From Selenomonas sputigena (GTDB lineage: Bacteria > Bacillota > Negativicutes > Selenomonadales > Selenomonadaceae): a stretch of 64,000 bases of DNA. A program made the position numbers and the translations under genes. This document shows, in pieces, positions 24,211-33,489 of the stretch. Every line of letters starts with the position of its first letter. Position 1 is the first letter of the stretch. Below the pieces are notes generated by a model that did not search any database, was not told the DNA's origin, and worked only from the letters and a program-made list of their open reading frames with translations. The DNA lies in the NCBI RefSeq assembly GCF_026015965.1, contig NZ_CP110383.1:2367255-2431254 (forward strand). Direction: 5' to 3'.

Positions 24211-26463
24211 ATGACCAAGGCAGAGTGGCAGGGATTCAACGGCGGACTTTGGCAGGAGGAGATCAATGTTCGCGACTTCGTGCAGAGGAACTACACGCCC
24301 TATGACGGCGCAGAAGATTTCCTCGCCGCGCCGACGGAGGCGACAAACCGCCTCTGGCAGAAGCTGCAGGAGCTGCAGCGTGCCGAGCGCCGGAAGGGCG
24401 GCGTGCTCGACATGGACACGGACATCGTCTCGGGACTGACCTCGCACGGCGCGGGATATATCGACGAATCGCTCAAAGATCTGGAACGAATCGTCGGCCT
24501 GCAGACGGACAAGCCGTTGAAGCGTGCCTTCATGCCCTACGGCGGCATCAAGATGGCGGAAGAGTCGTGCAGGAACTACGGCTACGAGCCGAGCGAGCGC
24601 CTGCACGAAATCTTCACGAAGTACCACAAGACGCACAATCAGGCAGTCTTCGACGCCTACACGCCGGAGATTCGCCGCGCGCGCCACAGCCACATCATTA
24701 CGGGCCTGCCCGACACCTATGGCCGCGGGCGCATCGTCGGCGACTATCGCCGCGTCGCGCTCTACGGCATCGATCGCCTCATCGAGGCGAAGAAGGCCGA
24801 CCATGCGGAAATCGGTTCGGACGGCGTCATGTCCGACGACGTCATCCGCCTGCGCGAGGAAGTGGCTGAGCAGATCCGTGCGCTCGGCGGCATGAAGGAG
24901 ATGGCGGCAATCTACGGCTTTGACATCTCGCGTCCTGCGCGGACGGCACAGGAGGCCGTACAGTGGCTCTACTTCGGCTACCTCGCCGCCATCAAGACGC
25001 AGAACGGCGCGGCGATGAGCGTCGGGCGCATCTCGACCTTCCTCGACATCTACATCGAGCGCGACATGAAGGAAGGCAGGCTCACGGAAGCTGAAGCGCA
25101 GGAGCTGATCGATCACCTCGTCATGAAGTTCCGCATGGTGAAGTTCGCGCGCATCACGAGCTACAACGAGCTGTTCTCGGGCGATCCCGTCTGGGCGACC
25201 CTTGAAGTCGCAGGCATCGGCATGGACGGGCGCTCCATGGTCACGAAGAACGATTTCCGCTTCCTGCACACGCTTGAAAACATGGGGCCTGCGCCCGAGC
25301 CGAACCTCACGGTGCTCTACTCCGAGGCTCTGCCTGAATCGTTCAAGCGCTATGCGGCGAAGATCTCCATCGACACGAGTTCCATCCAGTACGAGAACGA
25401 CGACGTGATGAAGCCCGCGTGGGGCGACGACTATTCGATCTGCTGCTGCGTCTCCGCCACGCAGACGGGCAAGGAAATGCAGTTCTTCGGCGCGCGCGCC
25501 AACCTCGCGAAGTGCCTGCTCTACGCCATCAACGGCGGTATCGACGAGAAGACGGGCGAGCAGATCGCGCCGGCTTTCGCGCCCGTGCGCGCGGACGTGC
25601 TTGACTACGACGATGTGCTGGCGAAGTTCAGCCGCATGATGGAATGGCTCGCCTCCGTCTATGTGAACGCGCTGAACCTCATCCAGTACATGCACGACAA
25701 ATATTATTACGAAGCGGCGGAAATGGCGCTCATCGACACCGACGTGCGCCGCACCTTCGCGACGGGCATCGCAGGCTTCTCGCACGTCGTCGATTCGCTC
25801 GCCGCCATCAAGTATGCGCGCGTGCGTCCCGTCTACAGCGAGCGCGGCTACGTCGTCGATTACGAGGTCGAGGGCGACTTCCCGCGCTACGGCAACGACG
25901 ACGACCGCGCCGACGACATCGCGCGCTGGCTCCTCAAAACCTTCATCGAGAAGGTTCGTGCCCGCCACACCTACCGCAACTCCGAGCCGACGACCTCGAT
26001 CCTCACGATCACCTCGAACGTCGTCTACGGCAAGTATACGGGCGCCATGCCCGACGGAAGGAAGGCATGGACACCGCTCGCGCCCGGCGCAAATCCGAGC
26101 TACGGTGCGGAAAAGTCGGGGCTGCTCGCCTCCTTGAACTCCGTCACGAAGCTACCCTACGAGTGGGCGCTCGACGGCATCTCCAACACGCAGAGCATGA
26201 CGCCCGAATCGCTCGGACACACGGAAGAGGAGCGCATCGATCAGCTCGTGCGCGTGCTCGACGGCTACTTCACGCAGGGAGCGCACCACCTCAACGTCAA
26301 CGTCTTCGACCGCGCGAAACTGCTCGATGCCGTCGACTACCCCGAGAAGGAAGAATATCAGAACTTCACGATCCGCGTCTCGGGCTACGCCGTGAAGTTC
26401 ATCAGCCTCACGCGCGAGCAGCAGATGGACGTCATCGCACGCACCTTCCATGAGGCCATGTGA
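24211..26463 (+). CDS. pflB: Formate C-acetyltransferase (pyruvate formate-lyase)
   Basis: 750-residue glycyl-radical enzyme converting pyruvate and CoA to acetyl-CoA and formate, the main anaerobic pyruvate outlet. The active-site cysteines lie in [12 protein letters not shown] (about residues 409-420) and the radical glycine in RVSGYAVKF near residue 725. The length is close to the roughly 750-760 usual for PFL. The CCVSAT sequence favours true PFL over the related diol dehydratases, which have a single cysteine. Its activating enzyme follows and overlaps its 3' end. Confidence 0.95.
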   Translation: MTKAEWQGFNGGLWQEEINVRDFVQRNYTPYDGAEDFLAAPTEATNRLWQKLQELQRAERRKGGVLDMDTDIVSGLTSHGAGYIDESLKDLERIVGLQTDKPLKRAFMPYGGIKMAEESCRNYGYEPSERLHEIFTKYHKTHNQAVFDAYTPEIRRARHSHIITGLPDTYGRGRIVGDYRRVALYGIDRLIEAKKADHAEIGSDGVMSDDVIRLREEVAEQIRALGGMKEMAAIYGFDISRPARTAQEAVQWLYFGYLAAIKTQNGAAMSVGRISTFLDIYIERDMKEGRLTEAEAQELIDHLVMKFRMVKFARITSYNELFSGDPVWATLEVAGIGMDGRSMVTKNDFRFLHTLENMGPAPEPNLTVLYSEALPESFKRYAAKISIDTSSIQYENDDVMKPAWGDDYSICCCVSATQTGKEMQFFGARANLAKCLLYAINGGIDEKTGEQIAPAFAPVRADVLDYDDVLAKFSRMMEWLASVYVNALNLIQYMHDKYYYEAAEMALIDTDVRRTFATGIAGFSHVVDSLAAIKYARVRPVYSERGYVVDYEVEGDFPRYGNDDDRADDIARWLLKTFIEKVRARHTYRNSEPTTSILTITSNVVYGKYTGAMPDGRKAWTPLAPGANPSYGAEKSGLLASLNSVTKLPYEWALDGISNTQSMTPESLGHTEEERIDQLVRVLDGYFTQGAHHLNVNVFDRAKLLDAVDYPEKEEYQNFTIRVSGYAVKFISLTREQQMDVIARTFHEAM

Positions 26464-27211
26464 CGGCGTGCCGTTCGGCCGCATCCGCTCCGTCGAGAGC
26501 TTTGGTTCGGTCGACGGCCCCGGCCTTCGCTACATCGTCTTTCTTGCGGGCTGCCGCCTGCGCTGCCTCTACTGCCACAACCCCGAGACATGGGGCGCTG
26601 CGGGGGCGGAGGAGAAGAGCGCCGAAGCCGTGCTCGCCGCCGCGCTGCGCTTTCGTCCCTATTGGAAGGGCGGCGGCGGCATCACCGTCTCGGGCGGCGA
26701 GCCGCTCGTGCAGGCGGACTTCGTCGCGGGACTTTTCCGCCTCGCAAAAGAGGCGGGCGTCTCCACCTGCCTTGACACGGCGGGCGAACCGTTTTCGCGC
26801 ACGGACGACGCCGTCCTTCGCGCCGTCGCCGCAAGCGACCTCGTGCTGCTCGACATCAAGCACATCGATCCCGAGAAGCATGAAGCGCTCACGGGCAGAC
26901 GCAACGAGAACATCCTCGACTTCGCACGTTATCTGGCCGAAGAAAAAAAGCCCGTATGGCTGCGCCACGTCCTCGTGCCCGGCCTTACGGACGATGCGCT
27001 TTCACTCAACTGCCTCGCACGCTTCGTCCGAAGCCTCGGAAACGTCAAGCGCTTCGAGGTTCTGCCCTATCATGCCATGGCGCGAGCGAAGTATGAAAAA
27101 CTTCATATTCCCTACCCGCTGCCCGAGACGCGCGAGCCGCGTACCGATGACATCCGACGCGCCGAGGAAATCCTCGGCACCGCCGACTATCAAGGCTGGC
27201 GAAGGAAATAG
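26450..27211 (+). CDS. pflA: Pyruvate formate-lyase activating enzyme
   Basis: 253-residue radical SAM enzyme that installs the glycyl radical on PflB. The radical SAM cluster motif is CRLRCLYC (C35, C39, C42), preceded by the PFL-AE signature [35 protein letters not shown] follows near residue 80. It overlaps the pflB end by 14 nt. An alternative GTG start at 26468 would shorten the protein by six residues. Confidence 0.93.
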   Translation: MRPCDGVPFGRIRSVESFGSVDGPGLRYIVFLAGCRLRCLYCHNPETWGAAGAEEKSAEAVLAAALRFRPYWKGGGGITVSGGEPLVQADFVAGLFRLAKEAGVSTCLDTAGEPFSRTDDAVLRAVAASDLVLLDIKHIDPEKHEALTGRRNENILDFARYLAEEKKPVWLRHVLVPGLTDDALSLNCLARFVRSLGNVKRFEVLPYHAMARAKYEKLHIPYPLPETREPRTDDIRRAEEILGTADYQGWRRK

Positions 27212-27214
27212 GCG

Positions 27215-27257
27215 CTCCCTGCCGCAGCAGCTTTTCGCTGCTGTGGCAGGGAGTTTT
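27215..27257 (+). terminator. pfl terminator
   Basis: CTCCCTGCCGCAGCAG, loop, CTGCTGTGGCAGGGAG then TTTT, just after pflA. Confidence 0.8.
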
Positions 27258-27444
27258 GCTTACAGCGAATCTTACAATTTGATTTTTTAATTATTCATAT
27301 TATTCTCTCTTCATATTTTTATCTATATTTTACCGGTTTGCCATGTACCGCAGATTACACGAAAGGGTTTTATGCTATCCTTGTAGAAAGGATATAAAAG
27401 GACTAGGATTCGTAAAGATTCAACAGAGAAAGGGGAAAAATAAC

Positions 27445-28512
27445 ATGAAAGTATCATGGAAGAAACTCCTCACGGCAGCAAGCGCCGCGCTTCTCTGCGG
27501 CGCACTCCTCACGGGCTGCGGCGGTTCGGGCGGCTCGGGCGGCTCCGATGGCTCGGGCGGCGGCATGCTCGGCAGCAAGAGCCTCGGCCCTGACGCGCCG
27601 AAGGAAGTCGTTGCCCAGCTCAAGCTTGGCGACAAGGACGTGCCGCTCTACGAGTACAAGGGTGCGGCGCTCCCCGAGAAGCTTCAAGGCTTTCATTCCA
27701 ACCTCGCCGTGACGAAGGACGCCATATACGGCATCAGTTTCGTCGCCGCAAGCAAGGAATTCCATCTGCAGAAAATGAACCTCGAGAATGGCGCCATCAC
27801 CTCGGTGGAAGATCTCGGCAATGTAGAAAATGAGCCGATCACTTCAGATGGCACAAACATCTATTTCATAACCAAGAAGGACGACAACATCGGCGTCTAT
27901 GACGGCAACGCCGTATCGAACTTTAGCAATAAGGACGCGGCCGTCATACGCGCCATTTTCGGCGAGAAGACCGCCTATACGAGCGGCACTTTTGTATCAC
28001 GCAGCGGCATCATGGCCGGCACGATCTCCAAGGACGGCACGAAAGACATGAAGTCCGTGCTCCCGAAAGATGAGTTTGCCAAACTCCAAGATGCCAAGGA
28101 TGCAAGTGCAGAAAAAAATTCGTTCCTCGCCTGCGCAGATAAAGACGGCTTCTACATCACGACGCTCGCCACGCATGGTGGGGACAGCGGAAAGTGGACC
28201 GAGCCTCTGCACATGTACGGCCCGGACGGCAAGAAGATCCGCACCTTCGAGTGTAACGAAGGCATCCCCGATTCGGCGGAAAAGCGCAAGATTTCCGAGC
28301 GCCAATCCATCGCGACGAAGGACTACGTCGTGTTCTACGATAGAGGCTTCCTGCGTGTCTTCAACAAAAAGGACGGCAAGTATGTCGGCGACGTCGAGCT
28401 GAAGATCAACGGCAAGAACATTGAGCCTGCCGGCGCCGCAGTCGACGATGAGAACCACATCTACTTCATCGATCACAAGACGGACGCGAACATCTACCGC
28501 ATCGACCTCTGA
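27445..28512 (+). CDS. Putative lipoprotein
   Basis: 355 residues. A lipoprotein signal peptide ends in the lipobox LLTGC (Cys about residue 26), followed by a glycine/serine-rich linker GGSGGSGGSDGSGGG. The rest is soluble, with repeated strand-like segments (DAIYGISFV, GTNIYFITKKDD, NHIYFIDHK) suggesting a beta-propeller-like fold. No family recognised. ATG at 27445 follows AGAAAGGGG; the 102 nt of upstream open frame lack a ribosome site. Two more exported proteins follow closely. Confidence 0.75.
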   Translation: MKVSWKKLLTAASAALLCGALLTGCGGSGGSGGSDGSGGGMLGSKSLGPDAPKEVVAQLKLGDKDVPLYEYKGAALPEKLQGFHSNLAVTKDAIYGISFVAASKEFHLQKMNLENGAITSVEDLGNVENEPITSDGTNIYFITKKDDNIGVYDGNAVSNFSNKDAAVIRAIFGEKTAYTSGTFVSRSGIMAGTISKDGTKDMKSVLPKDEFAKLQDAKDASAEKNSFLACADKDGFYITTLATHGGDSGKWTEPLHMYGPDGKKIRTFECNEGIPDSAEKRKISERQSIATKDYVVFYDRGFLRVFNKKDGKYVGDVELKINGKNIEPAGAAVDDENHIYFIDHKTDANIYRIDL

Positions 28513-28531
28513 TAACGAAGGGGGCGCTTCC

Positions 28532-29413
28532 ATGTCAGCAAAAAAATTCGCTTGGGAAAGAGCGCGGACGCTCGTGTCCGTCCTCTGCCTCCTGCTCATT
28601 ACAGTCTTCATGACAGGATGCTTCAAGGGCGAAGCGAACCTCACGATCCGCGCCGACGGCTCCGCCGCCTTGAAGACGCGGCTTCTCGGCACGGATTTCC
28701 TCAAGGAGGCGATCATCGAAGCGACGAATGAGATGAAGAAGAAAGACTCTGCCGCTGTCGTCAAAGAAATCAGCGAAGGCGACAAGACGGGTTTCGAAAT
28801 CACTTCGGAATACCCCGACATGAAGACGCTCGCCGAAAAGGGCGGCGACCTCTTCACGCGCCGTGACGGCAAGGCGGCGGGCATCCAGCAAAAGAAGACG
28901 TGGTTCTACGACGCCTACGCACTCGATCTCTACGCAGGCCCTAGTGAAACAGGAAATGATGCCAATGGCGACGATCCTGCGGCTGCCGCCATGATGAAGG
29001 GCTTCCTCGATCAGATCCATTACGAGTTCTGCCTGACGCTTCCTGAAGCACCCGAAAAGCACAATGCGGACCGCACGGAAGACGGCGGAAAGACACTGCG
29101 CTGGGATCTCGCCCCGACGCTCACCGCAGGCGGCGACAAGCACATACAAGCGGAATTCCGTCTGTGGAACAAGCCGCACATCATGCTGACCGCCGCAGTC
29201 GCCATCGTCTCCCTCGCGCTCGCCGTCCTCTGCTTCATCCTCAGGCAGAAGAGCGCACCAGAAAAGCGCGGTATGAAGCAGATCCTCGCCATCGTCTTCG
29301 CCGTCCTCGCGCTCGTCGTCTTCGCCTTCTCCGCATGGCAGCTGACAGCGGCTTTCGGATTTGCAGCAGAGGATTCGATCTCGCCCGCATACGTCAAGGA
29401 CGTGGCAAAGTAA
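28532..29413 (+). CDS. Membrane-anchored lipoprotein, LppM-like
   Basis: 293 residues. The N-terminal signal ends in the lipobox VFMTGC (Cys about 30). A soluble domain follows that starts EANLTIRADGSAALKTRLLG, a pattern seen in LppM/DUF3153-type proteins. Two C-terminal hydrophobic segments (about residues 218-235 and 246-268) suggest membrane anchoring. It is 19 nt from the preceding lipoprotein, so probably in the same operon. Confidence 0.65.
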   Translation: MSAKKFAWERARTLVSVLCLLLITVFMTGCFKGEANLTIRADGSAALKTRLLGTDFLKEAIIEATNEMKKKDSAAVVKEISEGDKTGFEITSEYPDMKTLAEKGGDLFTRRDGKAAGIQQKKTWFYDAYALDLYAGPSETGNDANGDDPAAAAMMKGFLDQIHYEFCLTLPEAPEKHNADRTEDGGKTLRWDLAPTLTAGGDKHIQAEFRLWNKPHIMLTAAVAIVSLALAVLCFILRQKSAPEKRGMKQILAIVFAVLALVVFAFSAWQLTAAFGFAAEDSISPAYVKDVAK

Positions 29414-29459
29414 TCGGCGGCATCGAGCCGATCTCCGACAATAAGAAAGGATCTTCTCT

Positions 29460-30011
29460 ATGAAAATCAGAGCATTCTTTTTTACGCTGCTCCTCGCATT
29501 CCTCCTTATTCCCGCCGCAGGCGGTGCAGCAGGGCTCGCGGACGAGGAGATGGAGCTCGGCGGCATTCGGCTCGGCGATACGATGGAGGAGGTCGAGGCA
29601 TTCTACGGCGAAGGCGATCACATCGCGGACGGCGTGACGGAGTGGGGTGGCACGACCGTCCACATCTTCGCTTGTGACTACGGCGATTCCCTCGTCGTGC
29701 AGTACCGCGATGAAGGTGACGCCTGCCGCGTCATCAGCGTGCATCTCGGCGTGAACGACGTGAACAAGTACAGCCAAAGGCCGTCCGATGAGGCTAAGAT
29801 GATCGAGACGCCGAGCGGCATCCATCTGGACAGCACGATTGAGGACTTGGAAGCTGTCTACGGCTATATCCCCAAGCCCGAATGCGGGCATACCGCACCG
29901 CCCGTCTGCGGCTATTTCTACGACGGCGCAGACGCCGTGCTCGCCTTCTACATCTGCCGGGAGTACAGCCCCGGCATCCGTTCGATCTGGCTGCACGAGA
30001 AGTGGACATGA
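29460..30011 (+). CDS. Secreted hypothetical protein
   Basis: 183 residues with a cleavable signal peptide (about residues 1-25). The mature part has two similar segments, GGIRLGDTMEEVEAFYG and SGIHLDSTIEDLEAVYG, so it may be an internal duplication of a small SmpA-like domain. No catalytic motif seen. It follows the two lipoprotein genes after 46 nt. Confidence 0.65.
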   Translation: MKIRAFFFTLLLAFLLIPAAGGAAGLADEEMELGGIRLGDTMEEVEAFYGEGDHIADGVTEWGGTTVHIFACDYGDSLVVQYRDEGDACRVISVHLGVNDVNKYSQRPSDEAKMIETPSGIHLDSTIEDLEAVYGYIPKPECGHTAPPVCGYFYDGADAVLAFYICREYSPGIRSIWLHEKWT

Positions 30012-30034
30012 GATAGGGTATTCCTTTATACAAA

Positions 30035-30190
30035 ACCAATCGGTCTGCGCCTTTTGGCTTGACCTCTTGGGGTTTCATGGTAAGCTACACGCACAAACGT
30101 CCACTTTGTGGACATTGTGCGCCGCCCTTACAGAAGCCTAGCCGATCAGCCTGCGCCTTCGGCTTGACTTCTCGGGGCTTCATGGTACAC
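30035..30190 (+). repeat. Promoter-like interspersed repeat, double copy B
   Basis: Two copies separated by a hairpin segment (CGCACAAACGTCCAC / GTGGACATTGTGCG). The second copy ends TTGACT, 16 nt, TACACT with an upstream TG, 40 nt before deoC, giving a plausible promoter for it. Confidence 0.75.
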
Positions 30191-30227
30191 TCTGAATATG
30201 GGAGATTTTGTATAGGGAGGAAAGCTT

Positions 30228-30872
30228 ATGGAGTTGGCAAAGTATATTGACCATACACTGCTTAAGACGGATGCGCAAAGGGCGGATGTGATGAAGCTCA
30301 TCGAGGAGGCGAAGGCGTATCATTTCGCTTCGGTCTGCGTGAGTCCGATCTGGGTATCGTATGTGTCTGAAGCGCTTCGAGATACCGGGATCAAGACGTG
30401 CACGGTCATCGGCTTTCCGCAGGGGGCGACGCCGTCCGCGGTCAAGGCATTCGAGACGAAGCAGGCGGTCGCGGACGGCGCGGACGAGGTCGACATGGTC
30501 ATCGCGGTCGGCAAGCTCAAGGACGGTGACGACGCTTATGTGAAAGCGGACATCGAGGACGTCGTTCGAGCGGCGAGAGGAAAGGCACTGACGAAGGTCA
30601 TCATCGAGACATGCCTCCTGTCCGACGAGGAGAAGCGCCGCGCATGCCTTTTGGCGAAGGAGGCAGGAGCGGACTTTGTCAAGACGTCGACGGGATTTGC
30701 TGCAGGCGGCGCAACGGCAGCCGATGTGAAGCTCATGCGCGAGAGCGTGGGAGAGGCGATGGGTGTTAAGGCGGCGGGCGGCGTCCGAACCCGAGCGGAC
30801 GCCGAAGCGATGCTTGCCGCCGGAGCGACACGGCTCGGCACATCGAGCGGCGTGAAGATCGTCGAGGGATAA
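30228..30872 (+). CDS. deoC: Deoxyribose-phosphate aldolase
   Basis: 214-residue class I aldolase that splits 2-deoxyribose-5-phosphate into acetaldehyde and glyceraldehyde-3-phosphate. [12 protein letters not shown] (about residues 5-16) is the family start. The Schiff-base lysine lies in [14 protein letters not shown] (about residues 146-159), with KAAGGVRT following. It stands alone, with a repeat-derived promoter in front and a strong terminator behind. Confidence 0.95.
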   Translation: MELAKYIDHTLLKTDAQRADVMKLIEEAKAYHFASVCVSPIWVSYVSEALRDTGIKTCTVIGFPQGATPSAVKAFETKQAVADGADEVDMVIAVGKLKDGDDAYVKADIEDVVRAARGKALTKVIIETCLLSDEEKRRACLLAKEAGADFVKTSTGFAAGGATAADVKLMRESVGEAMGVKAAGGVRTRADAEAMLAAGATRLGTSSGVKIVEG

Positions 30873-30940
30873 GAAAAGAGACGAGGCAGAGGTCTGCCGT
30901 TGTCAGGCAGGCATGCATTGCCGCCTTTCGCTAGAGTAAA

Positions 30941-30978
30941 AAACAGCCCTGCGGTGCGAGCCGCAGGGCTGTTTTTTT
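30941..30978 (+). terminator. deoC terminator
   Basis: AAACAGCCCTGCGG, short loop, CCGCAGGGCTGTTTTTTT; the same stem as after nuoN and the CRISPR arrays. It may also serve the converging gene at 31005. Confidence 0.85.
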
Positions 30979-31004
30979 CCGTAGGAAGCGCTATAGAGCT
31001 GCGC

Positions 31005-32486
31005 CTATTTCACGTTCGATATATGCCAAAGCTCGTCCTTCTCGTTGCTGCCGCATAGTGTGAACTTACGTTCGTCGATGTCAGCGTAAGCGGCAAACTC
31101 CTCTTTCACAGGTGTTTCTCTCGGGCACAGGACGTAGAATTCGCTGAGTGCTGAAAGATCCTCGATGGCGTAAAAGGGCATGATGTTCGTCGCCGTCCAC
31201 GTGCCTGGCTTTGGTGCGTTTCGCTCGACATCTTCACGTGTCTTCAACAGATATATGGTCTTGTCCGAATAGAACGTGCAGCCGACGCTGTATGTGTGCT
31301 CGCGGTAGCTCATGACGGGTATGTGCGCGGGAAGATCGTGCACGAGAGCAGCGGCGGGTGCGCCGCCTCTCTCTCGGCACATGGGAACGGCGACGAGGAC
31401 GAAGAGGGTCAGATAGAAGACCCCGAAGGCGACGATGAAGATGCTCATGCGCTTCCTGTCGAAACCGCCGAGGAGGCGCGCCGCTAGGATGGCGATGGGG
31501 AAGACCGAAGGGAAGGTGTAGGTCGGATATTTCGTTGCCATGCATTGATAGACGAGAATCGTGCCGAGCGCCCAGACGAGCAGGAAGAGTGTGTCCTTTT
31601 CCGCGAAGGCGCGGCGAAGGGCGGCTTCTCGCTCTTGCCAGATTTTTTTTGCCGTACACCAGACGAGCGGCAAGGACCATGGGAAGAAACTCGCGAGGAA
31701 GATGAGGATGTAGTAGTACCAAACATTCTGTCCAGGATGTTCGGAGACGGTCGCGCGCAGGAAGTTATGCGTGCCGAAGAACGTCTCAAGGAAGACTGCG
31801 CCGTGCAGGCTGTACATGGCATAGTACCAACTGCCTCCAACGAGCAGGAAGAGAATCATGCCGCCGCCCCAGTGAAGGTGAAGAAGCTCCTTCGCATCCT
31901 TTCGGAGCACGAGGTAGACGGCAAGCAGGAGTCCCGGCAGCAAAAAGCCGATCGGCCCCTTCGTGAGGACAGCGAGTCCTGCGAAGAAGAAGGCGGCGTA
32001 GTAGCGCACACGTTTTCCTGATTCGTAGCCGAGGTAGAACGAGACGAGCGTAGCACTCATGAAGAAGAAGAGCGTCATGTCCGTGATGATCGCCTTGCCG
32101 ACATACCAGAAGCCGACGGAGCTGGCGAAGAGTCCGCCCGCAAGAAGGGCCGTCCGATGTCCGTAGAGGCGGCGCGCAAAGAAGTAGAGAAGCGTGAGGC
32201 TCAAAAGCCCCATGACGGCGCTCGGGAAGCGCAGCGCGAACTCATTGACGCCGAAGATGAGACATGAGGCGATCATCTCCCAATAGAAGAAGGCGGGCTT
32301 GTCGTACCAATAGTTGCCGAAGATACGCGGTGAGAGGTAGTCGCCGGAGGCGACCATCTCCTTCGCTGTCAGCGCGTAGTTCGATTCGACGGGATCGGTG
32401 ACGGCGAGACTGCCGTTTGCTGCCAGCAAGATGATTGCCCCGAAGATGAGCAGGAGCAAGAATTCCTGCTTCTCACGTTTGACCAT
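31005..32486 (-). CDS. GT39/ArnT-like lipid-linked sugar transferase
   Basis: 493-residue polytopic membrane protein of the dolichyl-phosphate-mannose mannosyltransferase/ArnT superfamily. It begins with a membrane helix, then the luminal loop with the catalytic D-x-E motif (VTDPVESNYALTAKEMVASG, about residues 29-48) and the family segment YWYDKPAFFYW. At least ten helices can be seen, and a soluble C-terminal domain follows. Such enzymes add sugars from polyprenyl phosphate to lipid A or proteins on the outer face of the membrane. The acceptor is unknown. Confidence 0.85.
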   Translation of the reverse strand: MVKREKQEFLLLLIFGAIILLAANGSLAVTDPVESNYALTAKEMVASGDYLSPRIFGNYWYDKPAFFYWEMIASCLIFGVNEFALRFPSAVMGLLSLTLLYFFARRLYGHRTALLAGGLFASSVGFWYVGKAIITDMTLFFFMSATLVSFYLGYESGKRVRYYAAFFFAGLAVLTKGPIGFLLPGLLLAVYLVLRKDAKELLHLHWGGGMILFLLVGGSWYYAMYSLHGAVFLETFFGTHNFLRATVSEHPGQNVWYYYILIFLASFFPWSLPLVWCTAKKIWQEREAALRRAFAEKDTLFLLVWALGTILVYQCMATKYPTYTFPSVFPIAILAARLLGGFDRKRMSIFIVAFGVFYLTLFVLVAVPMCRERGGAPAAALVHDLPAHIPVMSYREHTYSVGCTFYSDKTIYLLKTREDVERNAPKPGTWTATNIMPFYAIEDLSALSEFYVLCPRETPVKEEFAAYADIDERKFTLCGSNEKDELWHISNVK

Positions 32487-32576
32487 GATCGTATTTCCTC
32501 CATTCAGCGAGTCTTGGATGTTTTCCCTGCGGCAGGCTGGGGGATCGTGCCGGGATGGCCGTCTAGTTTGCGATTC

Positions 32577-33113
32577 CTAACTGATGTAGGATATGCGGCT
32601 CTCGTTGCGCGGCTCGGGATCGGACACGTCGCCTGCGGCGTAGCCGAGCGCGAGATGGCCGATGCCGACGTATTGGCCGGGGCGGAAGAATATGCCGGCG
32701 CGCGAGAGAATCTCCTGCCCGAGAGGCTGTTCGAGTTCTTCCTTGGCGCGGTGAATCCAGCATGTATGGATGTCGAGTGATTCGGCGGCGAGCATCATCG
32801 TGGCGATGGCTATGCTGCCGTTGCACAAATAGTTCACATCGTCTTTGTCCGCGATGACGAGCAGGATGACAGGCGCACCGTAGAAGGGGTCGAAGCCCTT
32901 CTTCCAATGGCCGATCTGACAGTTCAGTTCAACGAGTTTTTCACGCATGACCTTGTCCGTGATGACGATCGTGCGCACGGATTCGCTGCCCATGCTGCGC
33001 GGCGCATACAGCCCCGCCTCGACGATGTCGCGCACGATGTCGGCGGGTGGCATTGTCGGCAGGAAAGCGCGCACGCTGCGCCGCTTCTTGATCGTTTCCA
33101 TGACTTCGTTCAT
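32577..33113 (-). CDS. Nitroreductase-family flavoprotein
   Basis: 178 residues, FMN-dependent NAD(P)H oxidoreductase fold. The N-terminal signature IKKRRSVRAF (about residues 8-17) supplies FMN-phosphate contacts; APRSMGSESVR follows near residue 37, and HLALGYAAG near the C-terminus is the usual family ending. The substrate is unknown. ATG at 33113 follows AAGAGG. Confidence 0.88.
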   Translation of the reverse strand: MNEVMETIKKRRSVRAFLPTMPPADIVRDIVEAGLYAPRSMGSESVRTIVITDKVMREKLVELNCQIGHWKKGFDPFYGAPVILLVIADKDDVNYLCNGSIAIATMMLAAESLDIHTCWIHRAKEELEQPLGQEILSRAGIFFRPGQYVGIGHLALGYAAGDVSDPEPRNESRISYIS

Positions 33114-33254
33114 CGTTGTGCCTCTTTTCTTGCAGGATGATAATTCTTCTTTGGGATGATTGTCTTGATTTTCTTGCGTCATTATAACATAGTTTTCGAT
33201 GTTATGCGACTATTGGGGGTGGAAAAGGGAATTCTTGGGAAGTTTTAAGGGAAA

Positions 33255-33423
33255 GGGCTTGTCGGACGTGGGAAAAAGGATTCGTAGCCCAGCAGAGCTG
33301 GACAACGATTTCTAAGATTCGCCTGCGCCCTTTGGGCTTGCCGGACGTGGGAAAAAGGATTCGTAGCCCAGCAGAGCTGGACAACGAAATCTAACATCCG
33401 CCTGCGCCCTATCGGGCTTGTCG
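33255..33423 (+). repeat. 79/80-bp tandem repeats before pyk
   Basis: Units start at 33255, 33334 and (partial) 33414 with GGGCTTG(T/C)CGGACGT. Each contains AGCCCAGCAGAGCTGG and ends CCTGCGCCC. The junction resembles the hairpin and TTG part of the promoter-like repeat family. The partial third unit supplies the -35 of the pyk promoter. Confidence 0.85.
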
Positions 33424-33446
33424 GACGTAAGATTTCGTAGTACAAT
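33418..33446 (+). promoter_or_regulatory. Predicted pyk promoter
   Basis: TTGTCG (33418-33423), 17 nt, TACAAT (33441-33446), 43 nt before pyk. Confidence 0.6.
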
Positions 33447-33489
33447 AAAAGCATGAAAATATCTTGTATGCATGGATGGAGGATGAAGT

